Origin: VRUE01 sp963753585 | GTDB taxonomy: Bacteria; Actinomycetota; Thermoleophilia; Solirubrobacterales; 70-9 | Reading direction: 5' to 3' | Assembly: GCA_963753585.1 (NCBI GenBank) | Contig: CAVWCU010000001.1 | Location: 868,001-932,000, forward strand | Length of the DNA: 64,000 nucleotides | Shown: piece by piece, positions 8,508-18,511 of the stretch | Layout: each line of letters opens with the position of its first letter | How positions within the stretch are numbered: position 1 is the stretch's first letter | Translations under genes and position numbers: made by a program | The notes under the pieces: model-generated | The model's database searches: none | Seen by the model: only the letters and a program-made list of their open reading frames with translations | What the model was told of the DNA's origin: nothing

Positions 8508-8759
8508 CTAATCCTGAAGAACGGAAATCGTCCGACCCTTGCGCGAGGACTTGAAGTCGACCGTACCCGGCCGCGTCGCGAAGATCGTGTGGTCGCGACC
8601 GAGGCCGGTCCCGTCGCCGGGCCAGAAGCGGGTGCCCCGCTGACGCACGATGATCTCGCCGCCGGTGACCTTCTGGCCGGCGAAGACCTTGACCCCAAGC
8701 ATCTTGGGGTTGGATTCGCGACCGTTGCGGCTGGAGCCGAGTCCTTTCTTATGCGCCAT
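8508..8759 (-). CDS. rpmA: 50S ribosomal protein L27
   Basis: 83 residues, normal length. MAHKKGLGSSRNGRES at the N-terminus and the IIVRQRGTRFWPG and GRDHTIFA blocks are diagnostic of bL27, whose N-terminal tail reaches the peptidyl-transferase centre. It begins inside the last codons of rplU (11-nt overlap). Confidence 0.98.
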   Translation of the reverse strand: MAHKKGLGSSRNGRESNPKMLGVKVFAGQKVTGGEIIVRQRGTRFWPGDGTGLGRDHTIFATRPGTVDFKSSRKGRTISVLQD

Positions 8760-9336
8760 CGTCAGAATCCTTTTTAGCAGCCGATTTCGATTTTTTGGCT
8801 GCTGGTTTTTTCTCGGCGGCTTTTTTGGCTTTGGCTTTCGGTTTTTTAGCCGTGGCTTTTTTCTCAGTTGTTTTTGTTGATGCGGGTTTAGCGGCCTCTT
8901 TTTTCTCAGCAGGTTTTTTCGCGGCCGCGGGTTTTTTCTCCGCCGGTTTTTTGACCTCAGCAGGTTTAGCCGCGGCCTCTTTCTTCTCCGCCGGCTCCTC
9001 TTTCGCCGCCGCCGGTTTCCGCGTCAGCAGCTTGACCTCGGTCACCTCGAGCTTGGTCAGCTCGGAGCGGTGGCCGGCGCGGCGACGGTAGCCCTTCTTC
9101 GGCTTGTATTTGAAGACCTTGATCTTCTCGCCCCGCAGGTGCTCGGTCACGGTCGCCTCGACCTTGACCTTCTCGAGCTCCTTCGCCCCGGCGACGACCT
9201 CTTTGTCGCGGAACATCACCGGCCGCAGGGCGACCTTGTCGCCCTGTTTGGCGCTGAGACGATCGACGAGGAGGGAGGTGCCCTTCTCGACCTTGTACTG
9301 CTTGCCGCCGCTCTCTATGACTGCGTACGTGTTCAT
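8749..9336 (-). CDS. rplU: 50S ribosomal protein L21 with long lysine/alanine-rich tail
   Basis: The first ~103 residues are a normal bL21 (YAVIESGGKQYKVEKG start, KIKVFKYKPKKGYRRRAGHR near residue 80). About 90 more residues follow, almost entirely Ala, Lys, Pro and Glu in repeated AAKKPAEKK-type units, like a histone-H1-type tail. Usual bL21 is about 100-110 residues, so the protein is nearly doubled. The DNA for the tail is rich in TTT/TTC runs on the plus strand, unlike its surroundings. The ATG overlaps the rng stop by one base (TAATG). The tail might bind rRNA or DNA; that is inference. Confidence 0.95.
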   Translation of the reverse strand: MNTYAVIESGGKQYKVEKGTSLLVDRLSAKQGDKVALRPVMFRDKEVVAGAKELEKVKVEATVTEHLRGEKIKVFKYKPKKGYRRRAGHRSELTKLEVTEVKLLTRKPAAAKEEPAEKKEAAAKPAEVKKPAEKKPAAAKKPAEKKEAAKPASTKTTEKKATAKKPKAKAKKAAEKKPAAKKSKSAAKKDSDDGA

Positions 9337-11175
9337 TAGTCCTTGCTCTGGGTGGACCGCGACCGACCCCGACCGCCCCTGCGGCCACGACGGCGACTGC
9401 GCGAGGCAGCGGATTCTAGCTCGGAGCCGTTCTCGCTGCCGCCACCGGCTCCGTTGGTCGCCTCGACCCCCGGCAGGCTGGCGACCGCGGCGGCCCGCTC
9501 GACCCGCTCGATCCGCACCAGCTTGCGCTCGCCGACGAAGCGGCCGCCGCCGGTGACGCTGACGATGTAGGAGTCGACGCGGGCGACGGCGTCGTCGGCG
9601 TTGTACATGTGCGGCTCATCGATCTTGACCAGCACCTCCTCGCCGACCTTGAAGGGCAGGGCCCGCTCCTCGATCTCCTCGCGCGTCCCTGCCTCGACCA
9701 CGTCGAAGGTGTCGATCGCCAGCGCGTCGCCGCCCTCGAAGTGGAACTGCTTGCCCGTCTCGGCCTCGAGCTCGGCCAGTCCGCTCTCGGGGTCGATCAG
9801 CTCCGCGGCGACCTTTGGGTTGACCCGGACCAGGAGCGCCTCGGCGTCTTTTGCGCCCGGCGGCGACGTCCGGCAGCCGCCGCATCGCGTCCAACGCCAC
9901 CGTCTCGGCGGAGAGGACAACCCCCTCGCCCTCGCAGGTCGGGCAGGGCGCGGTGAGGATCTCGCGCACGCCGTCGGTGACGTTCTGCCTGGTCATCTCG
10001 ACCAGGCCGAGCGGCGAGACCTCGACCACGTAGCTCTTCGACTTGTCGGTGTCGAGCGCTTTGCGCAGCGTTTTCAGCACTTTGTCGCGGTTGCGCGCCC
10101 GCGACATGTCGATGAAGTCGATGACGATGATGCCGCCGATGTCGCGCAGGCGCAGCTGGCGCACCGCCTCCTCGGCGGCCTCGGTGTTGACCCGGGTGAT
10201 CGTCTCCTCCAGGCCCCCTTTGCCGCGGCCGGTGAAGCTGCCGCTGTTGACGTCGATCACGGTCAGCGCCTCGGCGTAGTCGATGATCAGGTAGCCGCCG
10301 GAGGGCAGGTCGGCGCGGCGGCCCAGGGTCGACTCGATTTCCTTGTCGATCCCCCACTTCTCGAAGAGCGGCTTGCGGTCCTCGTAGAGCTCGACGCCCT
10401 CGACCAGCTCCGGCGCGGTGCGCTGGAAGAAGCTGGTCACCCGTTCGAACTGCTTGGGCGAGTCGATGATCGCTTTTTCGAAGTCGCTGAGGAAGACGTC
10501 GCGCAGGACGCGCACCGGCAGGTCGGCCTCCTGGAAGACGAGGTCGGGGGCGACGGTCTGCTCGGTGCGGCGCTCGAGCACCTCGTTGAGCTTGTGCAGG
10601 TAGCCGATCTCGCGCACGAAGTCGGCTTTTTTCGCCCCGTGGGCGGCGGTGCGGACGATCAGCCCGCCCGGCCCTTTGTAGGTGCGGTCGACCATCTTGC
10701 GCAGGCGGTCGCGCTCGGAGTCCGAGAGCCGCCGGCTGACGCCGACGCCACTGCCCTGCGCGGCGTAGACGAGGTAGCGGCCGGCGATCGAGACGTTCAT
10801 CGAGAGCCGCGCGCCCTTCGTCTTCAGCGGGTCCTTGACCACCTGGACGACGATCTCCTGCCCGGGCTTGATCAGCTCGTCGATGCGACGGCCTTTACCG
10901 CGACCGCGCTTCGGGGCCTGTTCGCCGTTGGGCAGGACGATCTCGTCGACGTGCAGGAAGCCGTTGCGCTCGAGGCCGATGTCGACGAAGGCGGCCTCCA
11001 TTCCGGGCAGGACGTTGTCGACCTTGCCCTTGTAGATGTTGCCGACGATCGAACGCCGGCCGCGTCGCTCTATGTAGAGCTCCGCCACGTCGCGTTTGCC
11101 GCCTTTCGCCTTGGACTCGAGCACGGCTACGCGGGTCTCGCCACGATCGGCGGACACCAGGATTGTCTTTTTCAT
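9336..11175 (-). CDS. rng: Ribonuclease E/G (apparent frameshift)
   Basis: Endoribonuclease for rRNA maturation and mRNA decay. The N-terminal half has the S1 domain (about 35-125, NIYKGKVDNVLPGMEAAFVD), catalytic aspartates in VIDVNSGSFTG and IVIDFIDM, and the Zn-link CPTCEGEG. After LPDVAAG the frame must shift by one base near 9856-9858 (a GGG run on the minus strand) to reach AKDAEALLVRVNPKVAAEL and the Arg/Gly-rich basic tail. Read together the protein is about 612 residues. I treat the shift as a probable sequencing or assembly indel because both halves are well conserved. The start is ATG at 11175. Confidence 0.88.
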
Positions 11176-11227
11176 GAATTCAGCTCAGTTCGGATAGGTA
11201 CGCATTGCCGGTAGCCCTTTCAAGGGA

Positions 11228-12425
11228 TCACCAGGCGAACCTGCCCCTCTGGCCGAGACGCGCTTGCATGTGGATGCTCTGAAGGACCCCGATCGCCAGG
11301 AAGGTCGCCAGAACCGACGACCCCCCGTAGCTCATCAGTGGCAGGGGAATCCCGGTGATCGGCATGATCCCGAGGTTCATCCCCACGTTTACGAAAACCT
11401 GGAACAGCAGCATGGCGGCAATGCCGGCCGCCATGAGGGTTCCGTAGGAGTTCTTCGAGAGCGTCACAATCCGCAGCGCCCGCCAGATCAGCAGGGCGTA
11501 AAGGGATAGGACTAGTGCGGCCCCCATGAATCCGTAGCGCTCACCGATCACGGCAAAGATGAAGTCGGTGTGCCGCTCAGGGACGAAGTCGAGCCGCGTT
11601 TGTGTGGCCCGATCGCCTCGGCCGGTCGTCTCACCGGATCCGATAGCGGTCTTGGCCTGGTTCTGCTGGTAGCCAGCGTCGCTCGGGTCCTCGCTCGGGT
11701 GAAGGAACGAGGTGAGTCTCTCTGTCTGGTACTCCTTGAGCAACGGCGTCCCGATGGCGGGTGCTACCGCCAGGACGAACGCCGCCATAGCGACGATGGC
11801 CGCGCCGATCACCGCGAAGTGCGTCCAGGGGACGCCCCCCACGTACATCACGGCGAGGGTGATTGCCCCGTACACCAGGGAGGTGCCGAGGTCCGGCTGC
11901 AGGAAGACGAGCGCAGCCGGTGCCAGGCCGAGGCAGAGGTAGCGCACCGTGCGCTGCCTGTCTGACCCGTTCCTGGCGCCATCGATGACGAACCCGGCAA
12001 GCGCAAGCACGAGCAGGAGCTTGCCGAGCTCAGATGGCTGGAAACTGAAGAAGGGAAGGTCGAAGGCGCGCCGTGAGCCGCGCGCCGCGAAGCCGAAGAC
12101 GAAGACGAGGGAGATGCTCACGCAGAGGAAGGTGTAGATGCCGACCCGCAGCTCGCGGAAGCGCGAGTAGTCGATGCGGGCGAGGAGGTACATGCCAGCG
12201 ATGCCGAGGACAGAGTAGATGGCCTGACGGTCGACGAAGTAGTTGGGGCTGCCGGGAACGTCGTGCAGGGTCGATCTGGCTCAGCGTGAAGACGCTGAAC
12301 GCGGCGAGGGCGCCGGCGAAGAGGAACAGTGGGCCGTCCATGTAGGGCAGGCCGAGGCGCTCCGCGATGCCCGGATGGACCGCGAAGGGCTCCAGCTTTG
12401 CCTGGCGTGCACGAGTCGCGTACAT
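11228..12425 (-). CDS. rodA: Rod-shape SEDS glycosyltransferase RodA (apparent frameshift)
   Basis: SEDS-family peptidoglycan polymerase that works with PBP2 in cell elongation. The frame from 12193 down carries the multi-pass membrane body with the QPSELGKLLLV and QPDLGTSLVY motifs and the C-terminal PLMSYGGSSVLATF signature. The N-terminus (MYATRARQAKLEP from ATG 12425, first membrane segment) lies in another frame and joins through a one-base shift near 12270, where the second frame reads DVPGSPNYFVDRQAIYSV. ATG 12425 overlaps the PBP2 stop (TGATG). Probably an intact gene with an indel in the assembly. Confidence 0.88.
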
Positions 12426-14261
12426 CAGCCCGGACTGCCGCCATTGGGGCCCGCAGACCCCGTCGCTTGCTTGTCGAAATAAGCCTCGAGAATGTCCAGA
12501 GCGGCCGGCGCGGCCGATTCGGCGCCGAACCCTCCTTCCTCGATCGTAACGGCAGTGACGATTTTGGGGTCGGGATAGGGCGCCAGGACCAGGTACCAGG
12601 ACTGGTCGGCCTGGCCGACGCGCTGGGCCGTTCCGGTCTTGCCGGCCACCGGCACGGGGAAGCCGCCGAAGACTTCGTAGGAGGTCCCTCCGGACACCTG
12701 CGCGGCGTCGTGCAGGCCGTCGAGGATGACGCTCCTGTACTCAGGGTCGATCTGGATGCGTCGGCGAGGCGGCGGCGCGAATTCCTTCAGCACCCGCCCG
12801 GCGGCGTCGGTCACTTCCTTGCCGACGTGGGGCGTGACGATGGTGCCGCCATTACCCAGCGCGGCGTAGCCGATCGCCATCTGCAGCGGGCTCGCCTGCA
12901 GGTCCCCCTGGCCGGTGGCGAGCTGGATGTTGTCGCCGGCCGACCAGGGCCGGTCGGTGTTTCCTTCCTCGTAGAGCTGGTTGCGCCAGCGCCTGCTCGG
13001 CAGCAGGCCTTCGCTGCCACCGCCGGGAAGGTCGATGCCGGGGGTCCGGCCGAAACCGAGCATGTGCCCGGTGCGCTGGAGGTCGCCGGTGTCCCACATC
13101 TCCAGGCCGAGCGTGTAGAAGTAGACGTCGGAGGAGACCTGGAGCGCCCGCGCCATGCTGACGCTGCCGTAGGCTTCCCCGCCCGCGTTCTGGAACCGCT
13201 GGCCGCCGACCGTGATCGAGCCGCTGTCGTAAATCGGCTCCGAGGGCGTGATCACGCCGTTTTCGAGCGCGGCCAGGGCAGGGACGATCTTGAAGGTGGA
13301 GCCGGTCGGGTAGAGCCCCGAGACCGCACGGTTGGCGAGCGGCGCAGCCGGGTTGCGGTAGGTCTCGTCCACCTGCCTCTGGGTCAGGGGCCGGGTGAAG
13401 AGCTCCGGTTCGAAGGTCGGAGACGAGCCCAGGCCGAGGATCTCCCCCGTGTTCACGTCCATCGCGACGAAGGCCCCCGAGCCGCGTTCGGCCAGAGCGG
13501 CCTCGCCGGCCGCCTGCACCTCGCCGTCGATCGAGAGCTTGAGGGTCTTCCCCGGCGCCGGCGGCTTCGAGACGAGCCTGCCGTTCGGGGTCGGCTGGCC
13601 GAGCGCGTCGACCTGGATCCTGGTCAGGCCCGGGTCTCCGCGCAGGAAGCTGTCGTAGGTGTCCTCGACGCCGTCCTGGCCGACCTCGTCGCCCGGCTGC
13701 AGCCCCTTGTAGCGCGGATCCTTCAGCTCATCTTTGGAGATCTCGCCGACGTTGCCGAGGATGTGGGCGGCCAGGGTCGCGTTCGGGTAGTCGCGCACGA
13801 AGACCCGCTGGACCTCGACGCCCGGGAAGCGGTCCTGGTTCTCCTGCAGGTAGTAGACGAGGAAGTGGCCGACGTCGCGGCGCAGCGTCACCGGCGCCGC
13901 CGGTGCCAGCTTCAGCTCTTCGTGCATCGTCTTCCGCACCCGGCGCAGGGTGCTGTGGGTGAGGCCGGCGAGCTCGGAGAGCTCGGCGCGGCGCTCGACC
14001 GGGTCCTCGGGAAGTTTCCGCGGGTTGACCTGCAGGGCGAGGCTGGTGCGGTTGCCGACCAGCAGCTCGCCGTTGCGGTCCAGGATCTCGCCGCGGGGGG
14101 CGCTGACCCGGTACTCGCGCGTGCGGTTGTTCTTCGCTTCGGCCAGGTACTCCTCGCCGTCCAGCACCTGCAGCCGCCAGAGGCGGAAGAAGAGGACCGC
14201 GAAGAGAACGACCGCGATGCCGCCGAAGATCGCGATCCGCAGCGCCAGGCGACTGCCTCAT
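12425..14261 (-). CDS. mrdA: Penicillin-binding protein 2, elongasome transpeptidase
   Basis: Class B PBP that cross-links peptidoglycan during elongation with RodA and MreBCD. Visible parts: N-terminal membrane helix (IAVVLFAVLFFRLW), PBP dimerisation region (RGEILDRNGELLVGN), transpeptidase motifs with the active serine in YPTGSTFKIV, SSD in VSSDVYFY and the KTG triad in VAGKTGTAQ. The open frame from the GTG near 14167 lacks the membrane helix. That helix continues in frame to about 14250, and a one-base shift there joins it to ATG 14261, which has a good GAGGAG ribosome site about 10 nt upstream. Likely an indel at the N-terminus. Confidence 0.9.
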
Positions 14262-14297
14262 CGCCGGGCCTCGCTCCTCGGATCGCAGGTACACGCC

Positions 14298-14846
14298 TCA
14301 GGCCCCCAGGACCTTCGGCTCGCGGCGCCGCTGCACCTTCGGCTCCTCGACCAGGGCCGGGCGCAGAGCGCGGCGGACCAGGAGGTAGATCGGCCAGCCG
14401 AGGAAGAACGCGTAGACGCTCTTCAGCAGCATGTCGCGCACGATCAGCAGGCTGATCGGGGCATCGACGCCGAGCAGCAGCTGGATCGCGCCGAAGCCGA
14501 GCTCGGCGACCAGCGTCAGGCCCATGCAGAGCAGGGCGGGGACGAGCGCGCCGTGGAACTCGAAGCGTTCGCGGTAGAGGCCGGCGAGGTAGCCGATCCC
14601 GAGCAGCACCAGCGAGGCGATGCCCAGCGCCTCGACCAGCAGGCTGTCGACGAAGAGGCCGATCGCGAACCCGGCGACGGCCCCGGTCAGGCTCCCGCCC
14701 AGCAGGGCGAGGCAGACGACCAGCACAGGCAGCACGTCGGGGCTGACGTGGAAGAGTTCGACCTGGGAGAAGAAGGAGAGCTGCAGGAGCACGCCGAGGA
14801 ACCCGATCGCGGCGATGCGGGCGACGATCTTCGGGGTCAGGATCAT
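14298..14846 (-). CDS. mreD: Rod shape-determining protein MreD
   Basis: 182 residues, almost wholly membrane-spanning (five to six helices), as in MreD, which links MreC to the elongation enzymes. It starts at ATG 14846, overlapping the mreC stop (ATGA), and is followed 36 nt later by mrdA. The C-terminus is a short basic cytoplasmic tail. Identity rests on topology and position between mreC and mrdA rather than a sharp motif. Confidence 0.88.
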   Translation of the reverse strand: MILTPKIVARIAAIGFLGVLLQLSFFSQVELFHVSPDVLPVLVVCLALLGGSLTGAVAGFAIGLFVDSLLVEALGIASLVLLGIGYLAGLYRERFEFHGALVPALLCMGLTLVAELGFGAIQLLLGVDAPISLLIVRDMLLKSVYAFFLGWPIYLLVRRALRPALVEEPKVQRRREPKVLGA

Positions 14847-15695
14847 CCGCGCGAGCCTCCGGTCAGCACCTGGACCAAGTCGAGGTTTCGCAAGTCGGCA
14901 AAGGGTCGCACGTCGACCTGTTCGTTGGCCTCCTGTTCGACGATCGGGGCCTTCGTCACTTCGCCCAGCGGCAGGCCCGGCGGGAAGAGCGAAGCGAGCC
15001 CCTGGGCGCGCCAGCCCGCGGTGACGACCGTCTGGCCCCCGTGCACCTCCGTGGTCGAGTCGATGAAGTCGAGGATCAGGTCTTCGGGATTGCCGACTTC
15101 CGGCTTGATCACGCCCTGCACGCCGACGGGCACGACCTTGGCCGAGATCGCGCTGGCGTGGTCGGTGAGCAGCATCACCTGCGAAGAACCCGGCCCGACC
15201 GAGGAGATGCGGCCGACCAGGCCGTCGCCGCTGATCACCGGGTCGTCGACCCGGACGCCGTCGCCGCTCGCCGACGTCGATCGTCACGCTCGAGCGCCAC
15301 TGCGTCGGCGAGCGAGCGATCACCCGGCCGGTCACCTCGTCGTAAGCCGATGCGGCAAGCACCGGGCTCCGGTCCAGCTCGAGCAGCTTGCGCAACTGCG
15401 CGTTCTCGTGCAGGGCCTCCTGGCCGGCGACCGCCTGCTCCCGCGCGATCACCAGCTCGGACTTGAGCCGGCTGTTTTCGCCGCGGGCGTCGAAGGTCTG
15501 GTCGAACCAGCCGACCAGGTCGCGAGCCGGCTTCAGCGCACGGTCGGCCACCGACTGAACCGGGCTGAAGATCGAGCTGACACCGCGCTGGAAGCCCCGC
15601 GAGTCCTGCCCATAGGTAGCGGAGAGCAGGACGAACGAGCCGACGATCAGCAGGGCGAGCACCGCCCTACGGCGGCGTACTTGCTTTCGGTACAC
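14843..15695 (-). CDS. mreC: Rod shape-determining protein MreC (apparent frameshift)
   Basis: Single N-terminal membrane helix (AVLALLIVGSFVLLSA), coiled coil (about 65-110, RGENSRLKSELVIAREQAV) and the beta-rich MreC domain. The first frame runs to TQWRSSVTIDVG; near 15262-15275 a one-base shift is needed to continue as SGDGVRVDDPVISGDGLVGR and on to the end at 14843. MreC is a periplasmic scaffold that binds PBP2. The start is GTG at 15695, 39 nt after mreB. Treated as one gene with a likely assembly indel. Confidence 0.88.
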
Positions 15696-15734
15696 AGTGA
15701 AGACCTAAGTTGGGGGCTTGAGGTGAAGTGGGAG

Positions 15735-16784
15735 CTAAGCAAAGTGCCGCGTTCCCGAATTGCGCTTGCTGGCGCGGTGGATGGCCTCGAACTCCTCCAG
15801 GGAGATGCCCGATCCCACCGCCACGCACGTAAGCGGTGACTCTGCCAGTTGACACGGCATCTGGCACTCGTCGCGAAGGCGCTGTTCGAGTCCTTGCAGG
15901 AGGGCGCCGCCGCCGGCGAGGGTGATGCCGCGGTCCATGATGTCACCGGCAAGCTCCGGGGGCGTGCGGTCGAGCGTGTCCTTGACCGCCTCGACGATGT
16001 GCCCGACCGTTTCGTCGAGCGCCTCGCGGATCTCCTCGGAGCCGAGCTCGATCGTCTTCGGCAGGCCGGAGACGAGGTCGCGGCCGCGGATCTCGGCCCG
16101 GACTTCCTCGGGCAGCGGCGAGGCCGAGCCCGCCTCGAGCTTGACCTCCTCCGCCGTCTGCGTGCCGATCGCCAGCTTGTACTCGTGCTTGCAGTGGTTG
16201 ACGATCGCCTCGTCGAGCTCGTCGCCGCCGATCCGGATCGACTGCGAGACGACGATCCCGCCGAGCGAGATCACCGCCACCTCGGTGGTGCCGCCGCCGA
16301 CGTCGACGACCATCGAGCCGGTCGGCTCCGCCACCGGCAGGCCCGCGCCGATCGCCGCCGCCATCGGCTCCTCGATCAGGTAGGCCTGGCGGGCGCCGGC
16401 CGAGAGGCAGGCCTCCTCGACCGCCCGCTTCTCGACCCCGGTGACGCCCGAGGGGACGCAGACGACCACGCGGGGGTGGGCGAAGCGGTTGGAGTGCACC
16501 TGCTTGATGAAGTGGCGCAGCATCTGCTCGGTCACGTCGAAGTCGGCGATGACACCGTCCTTGAGCGGCCGGATCGCGGTGATGTTGCCCGGGGTCCGCC
16601 CCAGCATCCGCTTCGCCTCGACCCCCACCGCGTGCACCTGGCCGGTGTGGGAGTCGATCGCCACGACCGAGGGCTCCGAGAGGACGATGCCGCGACCGCG
16701 AACGTAGACGAGCGTGTTGGCCGTGCCCAGGTCGACGGCCATGTCGCGACCGCCGAGACCTCTGAGATATCCGAATACGCCCAT
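15735..16784 (-). CDS. mreB: Rod shape-determining protein MreB
   Basis: 349 residues, actin-like ATPase that steers lateral wall synthesis. Phosphate-binding DLGTANTLVYV near residue 15, VVDVGGGTTEVAVIS in the middle and the adenosine motif TLAGGGALLQGL late in the protein are typical. A longer frame extends upstream, but conserved MreB sequence begins at the ATG at 16784 (MGVFGYLRGLGGRDMAVD). First gene of the mreBCD-mrdA-rodA operon, with a promoter-like sequence just upstream. Confidence 0.97.
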   Translation of the reverse strand: MGVFGYLRGLGGRDMAVDLGTANTLVYVRGRGIVLSEPSVVAIDSHTGQVHAVGVEAKRMLGRTPGNITAIRPLKDGVIADFDVTEQMLRHFIKQVHSNRFAHPRVVVCVPSGVTGVEKRAVEEACLSAGARQAYLIEEPMAAAIGAGLPVAEPTGSMVVDVGGGTTEVAVISLGGIVVSQSIRIGGDELDEAIVNHCKHEYKLAIGTQTAEEVKLEAGSASPLPEEVRAEIRGRDLVSGLPKTIELGSEEIREALDETVGHIVEAVKDTLDRTPPELAGDIMDRGITLAGGGALLQGLEQRLRDECQMPCQLAESPLTCVAVGSGISLEEFEAIHRASKRNSGTRHFA

Positions 16785-16811
16785 GCGTGGAATGGAGACC
16801 TTCCAGCTGGG

Positions 16812-16840
16812 ATTGTCCCAAACCCGCAAAATCGACACAA
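16812..16840 (-). promoter_or_regulatory. Putative promoter of the mreB operon
   Basis: TTGTGT (16840-16835) and GACAAT (16817-16812) on the minus strand are separated by 17 bp, 28 nt before the mreB ATG. AATCGAC occurs twice in tandem just upstream (plus strand). No experimental support. Confidence 0.4.
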
Positions 16841-16861
16841 ATCGACTTACCGATACGTAAC

Positions 16862-17400
16862 CTAGAACAGCTCCGGCGCCAGCTCGAACAGCAACCCCAC
16901 CGGCAATCCGACCACGTTGGAGACGCTGCCCTCGACCCGCTCCACCAGCGTCGACCCGAGCGTCTGGATCGCGTACCCGCCGGAACGGCCCTCCCACTCG
17001 CCGAAGTGCACATAACGTTCCTTATCGGCCTCGCCCAGCTCCTTGAAGACCACGTTCGTGCGTTCAAGCCCGGACCGCTCCTCCCCGTCCACAAGCACCA
17101 CCAGCCCGCTCATCACCGTGTGCGCCCGCCCCGACATCCGGTCCAGGTAGCTCCGGGCCTCAGCCGCGTCGGCGGGCTTCCCCAGCGCCTCCCGTCGAGC
17201 ACCACATCCGTGTCGCAAGCCAGCACCATTCCATCGCGCTCCACCGCCCGGGCCTTCCGCCGCGCGTTCTCGACCACCTCGACCTCGGGATCCCCGCCGG
17301 TCAACTCCTCCACACCCGACACCACCACCTCGAACTCCAACCCAAGCTTGCGAAGAATCTCGCTTCTCTGCGGCGACCCGGATGCGAGAACTACGCTCAA
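16862..17400 (-). CDS. Maf-like nucleotide pyrophosphatase (apparent frameshift)
   Basis: Maf/YceF-type house-cleaning pyrophosphatase that hydrolyses non-canonical or methylated NTPs. The N-terminus LASGSPQRSEILRKLG and VLACDTDVVLDGR (base-proximal Asp) lie in one frame; a one-base shift near 17190-17200 leads to EALGKPADAAEARSYL, MSGRAHTVMSGL and GSVSNVVGLP in the other. The joined length of about 179 is usual. The start is TTG at 17400, overlapping the ndk stop as TTGA. Likely an indel error. Confidence 0.85.
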
Positions 17401-17804
17401 GAAAGCTCTGGGAACCAGATGCCGATCTCGCGCTCCGCAGACTCGTCGGAGTCGGAGCCGTGGACCATGTTGAAGGTGACCTCCAAGGCAAAGTCGCCCC
17501 GAATGGAGCCGGGCGCGGCCTCAACCGGGTTGGTCGCCCCGATCAGCTGGCGCGCCGCCGGCACCGCTTCGGTGCCCTCGAGCACCATCGCCACCAGCGG
17601 GCCGCCGGTGATGAAGGAGACCAGCTCGCCGAAGAACGGCTTGTCGGTGTGCTCCGCGTAGTGCTCGTTCGCGGTCGCCTCGTCCGCCCGCATCGTCTTC
17701 AGCGCCGCGATCCGCAGTCCCTTGCGCTCGAAGCGGGCGATCACCTCGCCGGTCAGGGCGCGCTGGAAGGCGTCAGGCTTTACGAGGATCAGCGTCCGGC
17801 TCAC
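17397..17804 (-). CDS. ndk: Nucleoside diphosphate kinase
   Basis: 135 residues, usual for Ndk, which exchanges gamma-phosphates between NTPs and NDPs. TLILVKPDAFQR at the N-terminus and the active-site histidine in NMVHGSDSDESAEREIG are diagnostic. I chose the GTG at 17804: it overlaps the upstream stop codon as GTGA and puts the conserved N-terminus at residue 2. A longer open frame upstream is another gene read out of frame. Confidence 0.96.
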   Translation of the reverse strand: MSRTLILVKPDAFQRALTGEVIARFERKGLRIAALKTMRADEATANEHYAEHTDKPFFGELVSFITGGPLVAMVLEGTEAVPAARQLIGATNPVEAAPGSIRGDFALEVTFNMVHGSDSDESAEREIGIWFPELS

Positions 17805-18394
17805 GTGCGGGGCTCCTTTGGGTTCGTTTGGGGGTTTTGGGATCTTTTGCGGTCGGACGGGGCCGGCTCCTTTGCGGGAGGGGCTTTGCGCGAAGGCTCC
17901 GCCCTCTCCTTGCCGGAGGGCTCCTGCTGGCGTCTGGCCCGTCGCGGTCGCTCCTCCAGCACCGTCTCGCAGTAGGGACAGAGGGCCCAGCGGGGGTCTA
18001 CCGGTTTGCGGCAGCTCGGACAGGGATTCTTGAGGCGCTGCTGGCACTTGGGGCAGCGCAGGTAGTTGCGTTCCACCGGGTATTCGCAGTTGGGACAGGA
18101 GGCCTCGGTCAGCTGGCGCACGCGCAGCTCGGCCGCCCTGATCTCGAGCTCGCGTTCGTGGGCGTCCTCGAGGAACTCGGGAGGGCGCACGATCGCATAG
18201 ACGGCGGTTCCGATGTAGGGGAAGAAGGAGCCGATCGTGGCGCAGGCGACGAGGAAGGGGTCGGAGATGCGCCGCTTGGCGTCGAAATAGGTGTAGACGA
18301 TCAGCGCCAGCCAGACGACCACGATCGCCAGGACGAAGAAGGTCGCGACCAAGTTGAGGCCGTCGTTGTCGATGCCGAAGATCGCTAGTGCCAT
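17801..18394 (-). CDS. Membrane-anchored double zinc-ribbon protein
   Basis: 197 residues. An N-terminal membrane helix (about 12-36, VATFFVLAIVVVWLALIVY) and a second hydrophobic stretch (about 48-70) are followed by two zinc-ribbon units: CPNC...CPKC (about 99-117) and CPSC...CPYC (about 124-143). The last ~45 residues are Lys/Arg/Pro/Glu-rich and disordered. It is coupled to ndk by a 4-nt overlap. Similar proteins are annotated only as zinc-ribbon domain proteins; function unknown. Confidence 0.75.
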   Translation of the reverse strand: MALAIFGIDNDGLNLVATFFVLAIVVVWLALIVYTYFDAKRRISDPFLVACATIGSFFPYIGTAVYAIVRPPEFLEDAHERELEIRAAELRVRQLTEASCPNCEYPVERNYLRCPKCQQRLKNPCPSCRKPVDPRWALCPYCETVLEERPRRARRQQEPSGKERAEPSRKAPPAKEPAPSDRKRSQNPQTNPKEPRT

Positions 18395-18455
18395 GGCTGG
18401 AGCCCCGGGGGGAGGCCGGGCAGTCTACTTCGCCGCCGGGCTCACGAACCCTCGT

Positions 18456-18495
18456 ATCCGACATTGACCCCGCCCCAGTGTGGTCAATGTCGGAT
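18456..18495 (-). terminator. Strong hairpin between folC-side genes and the zinc-ribbon gene
   Basis: A perfect 14-bp inverted repeat (ATCCGACATTGACC, 18456-18469, with 18482-18495) and a 12-nt loop. No U-run follows on either strand. A terminator or RNA end for the 41-residue ORF and folC is the simplest reading. Confidence 0.5.
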
Positions 18496-18511
18496 GGGCC
18501 GTTTAATTGGG

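Noticed and set aside
8763..9020. Poly-T-rich plus-strand stretch as an AT island or regulatory region
   Set aside because: It is fully explained as the coding sequence of the lysine-rich L21 tail on the minus strand.
9616..9860. C-terminal part of the first rng frame as a genuine Arg-rich tail
   Set aside because: The alternative frame has conserved RNase E/G sequence across the same bases, so the Arg-rich reading is a shift artefact.
12329..14455. A 708-codon plus-strand open frame opposite mrdA
   Set aside because: Antisense shadow of PBP2; no motif, and low-complexity composition.
17805..18464. Long N-terminal extension of ndk
   Set aside because: It is the out-of-frame image of the zinc-ribbon gene; Ndk homology starts at GTG 17804.
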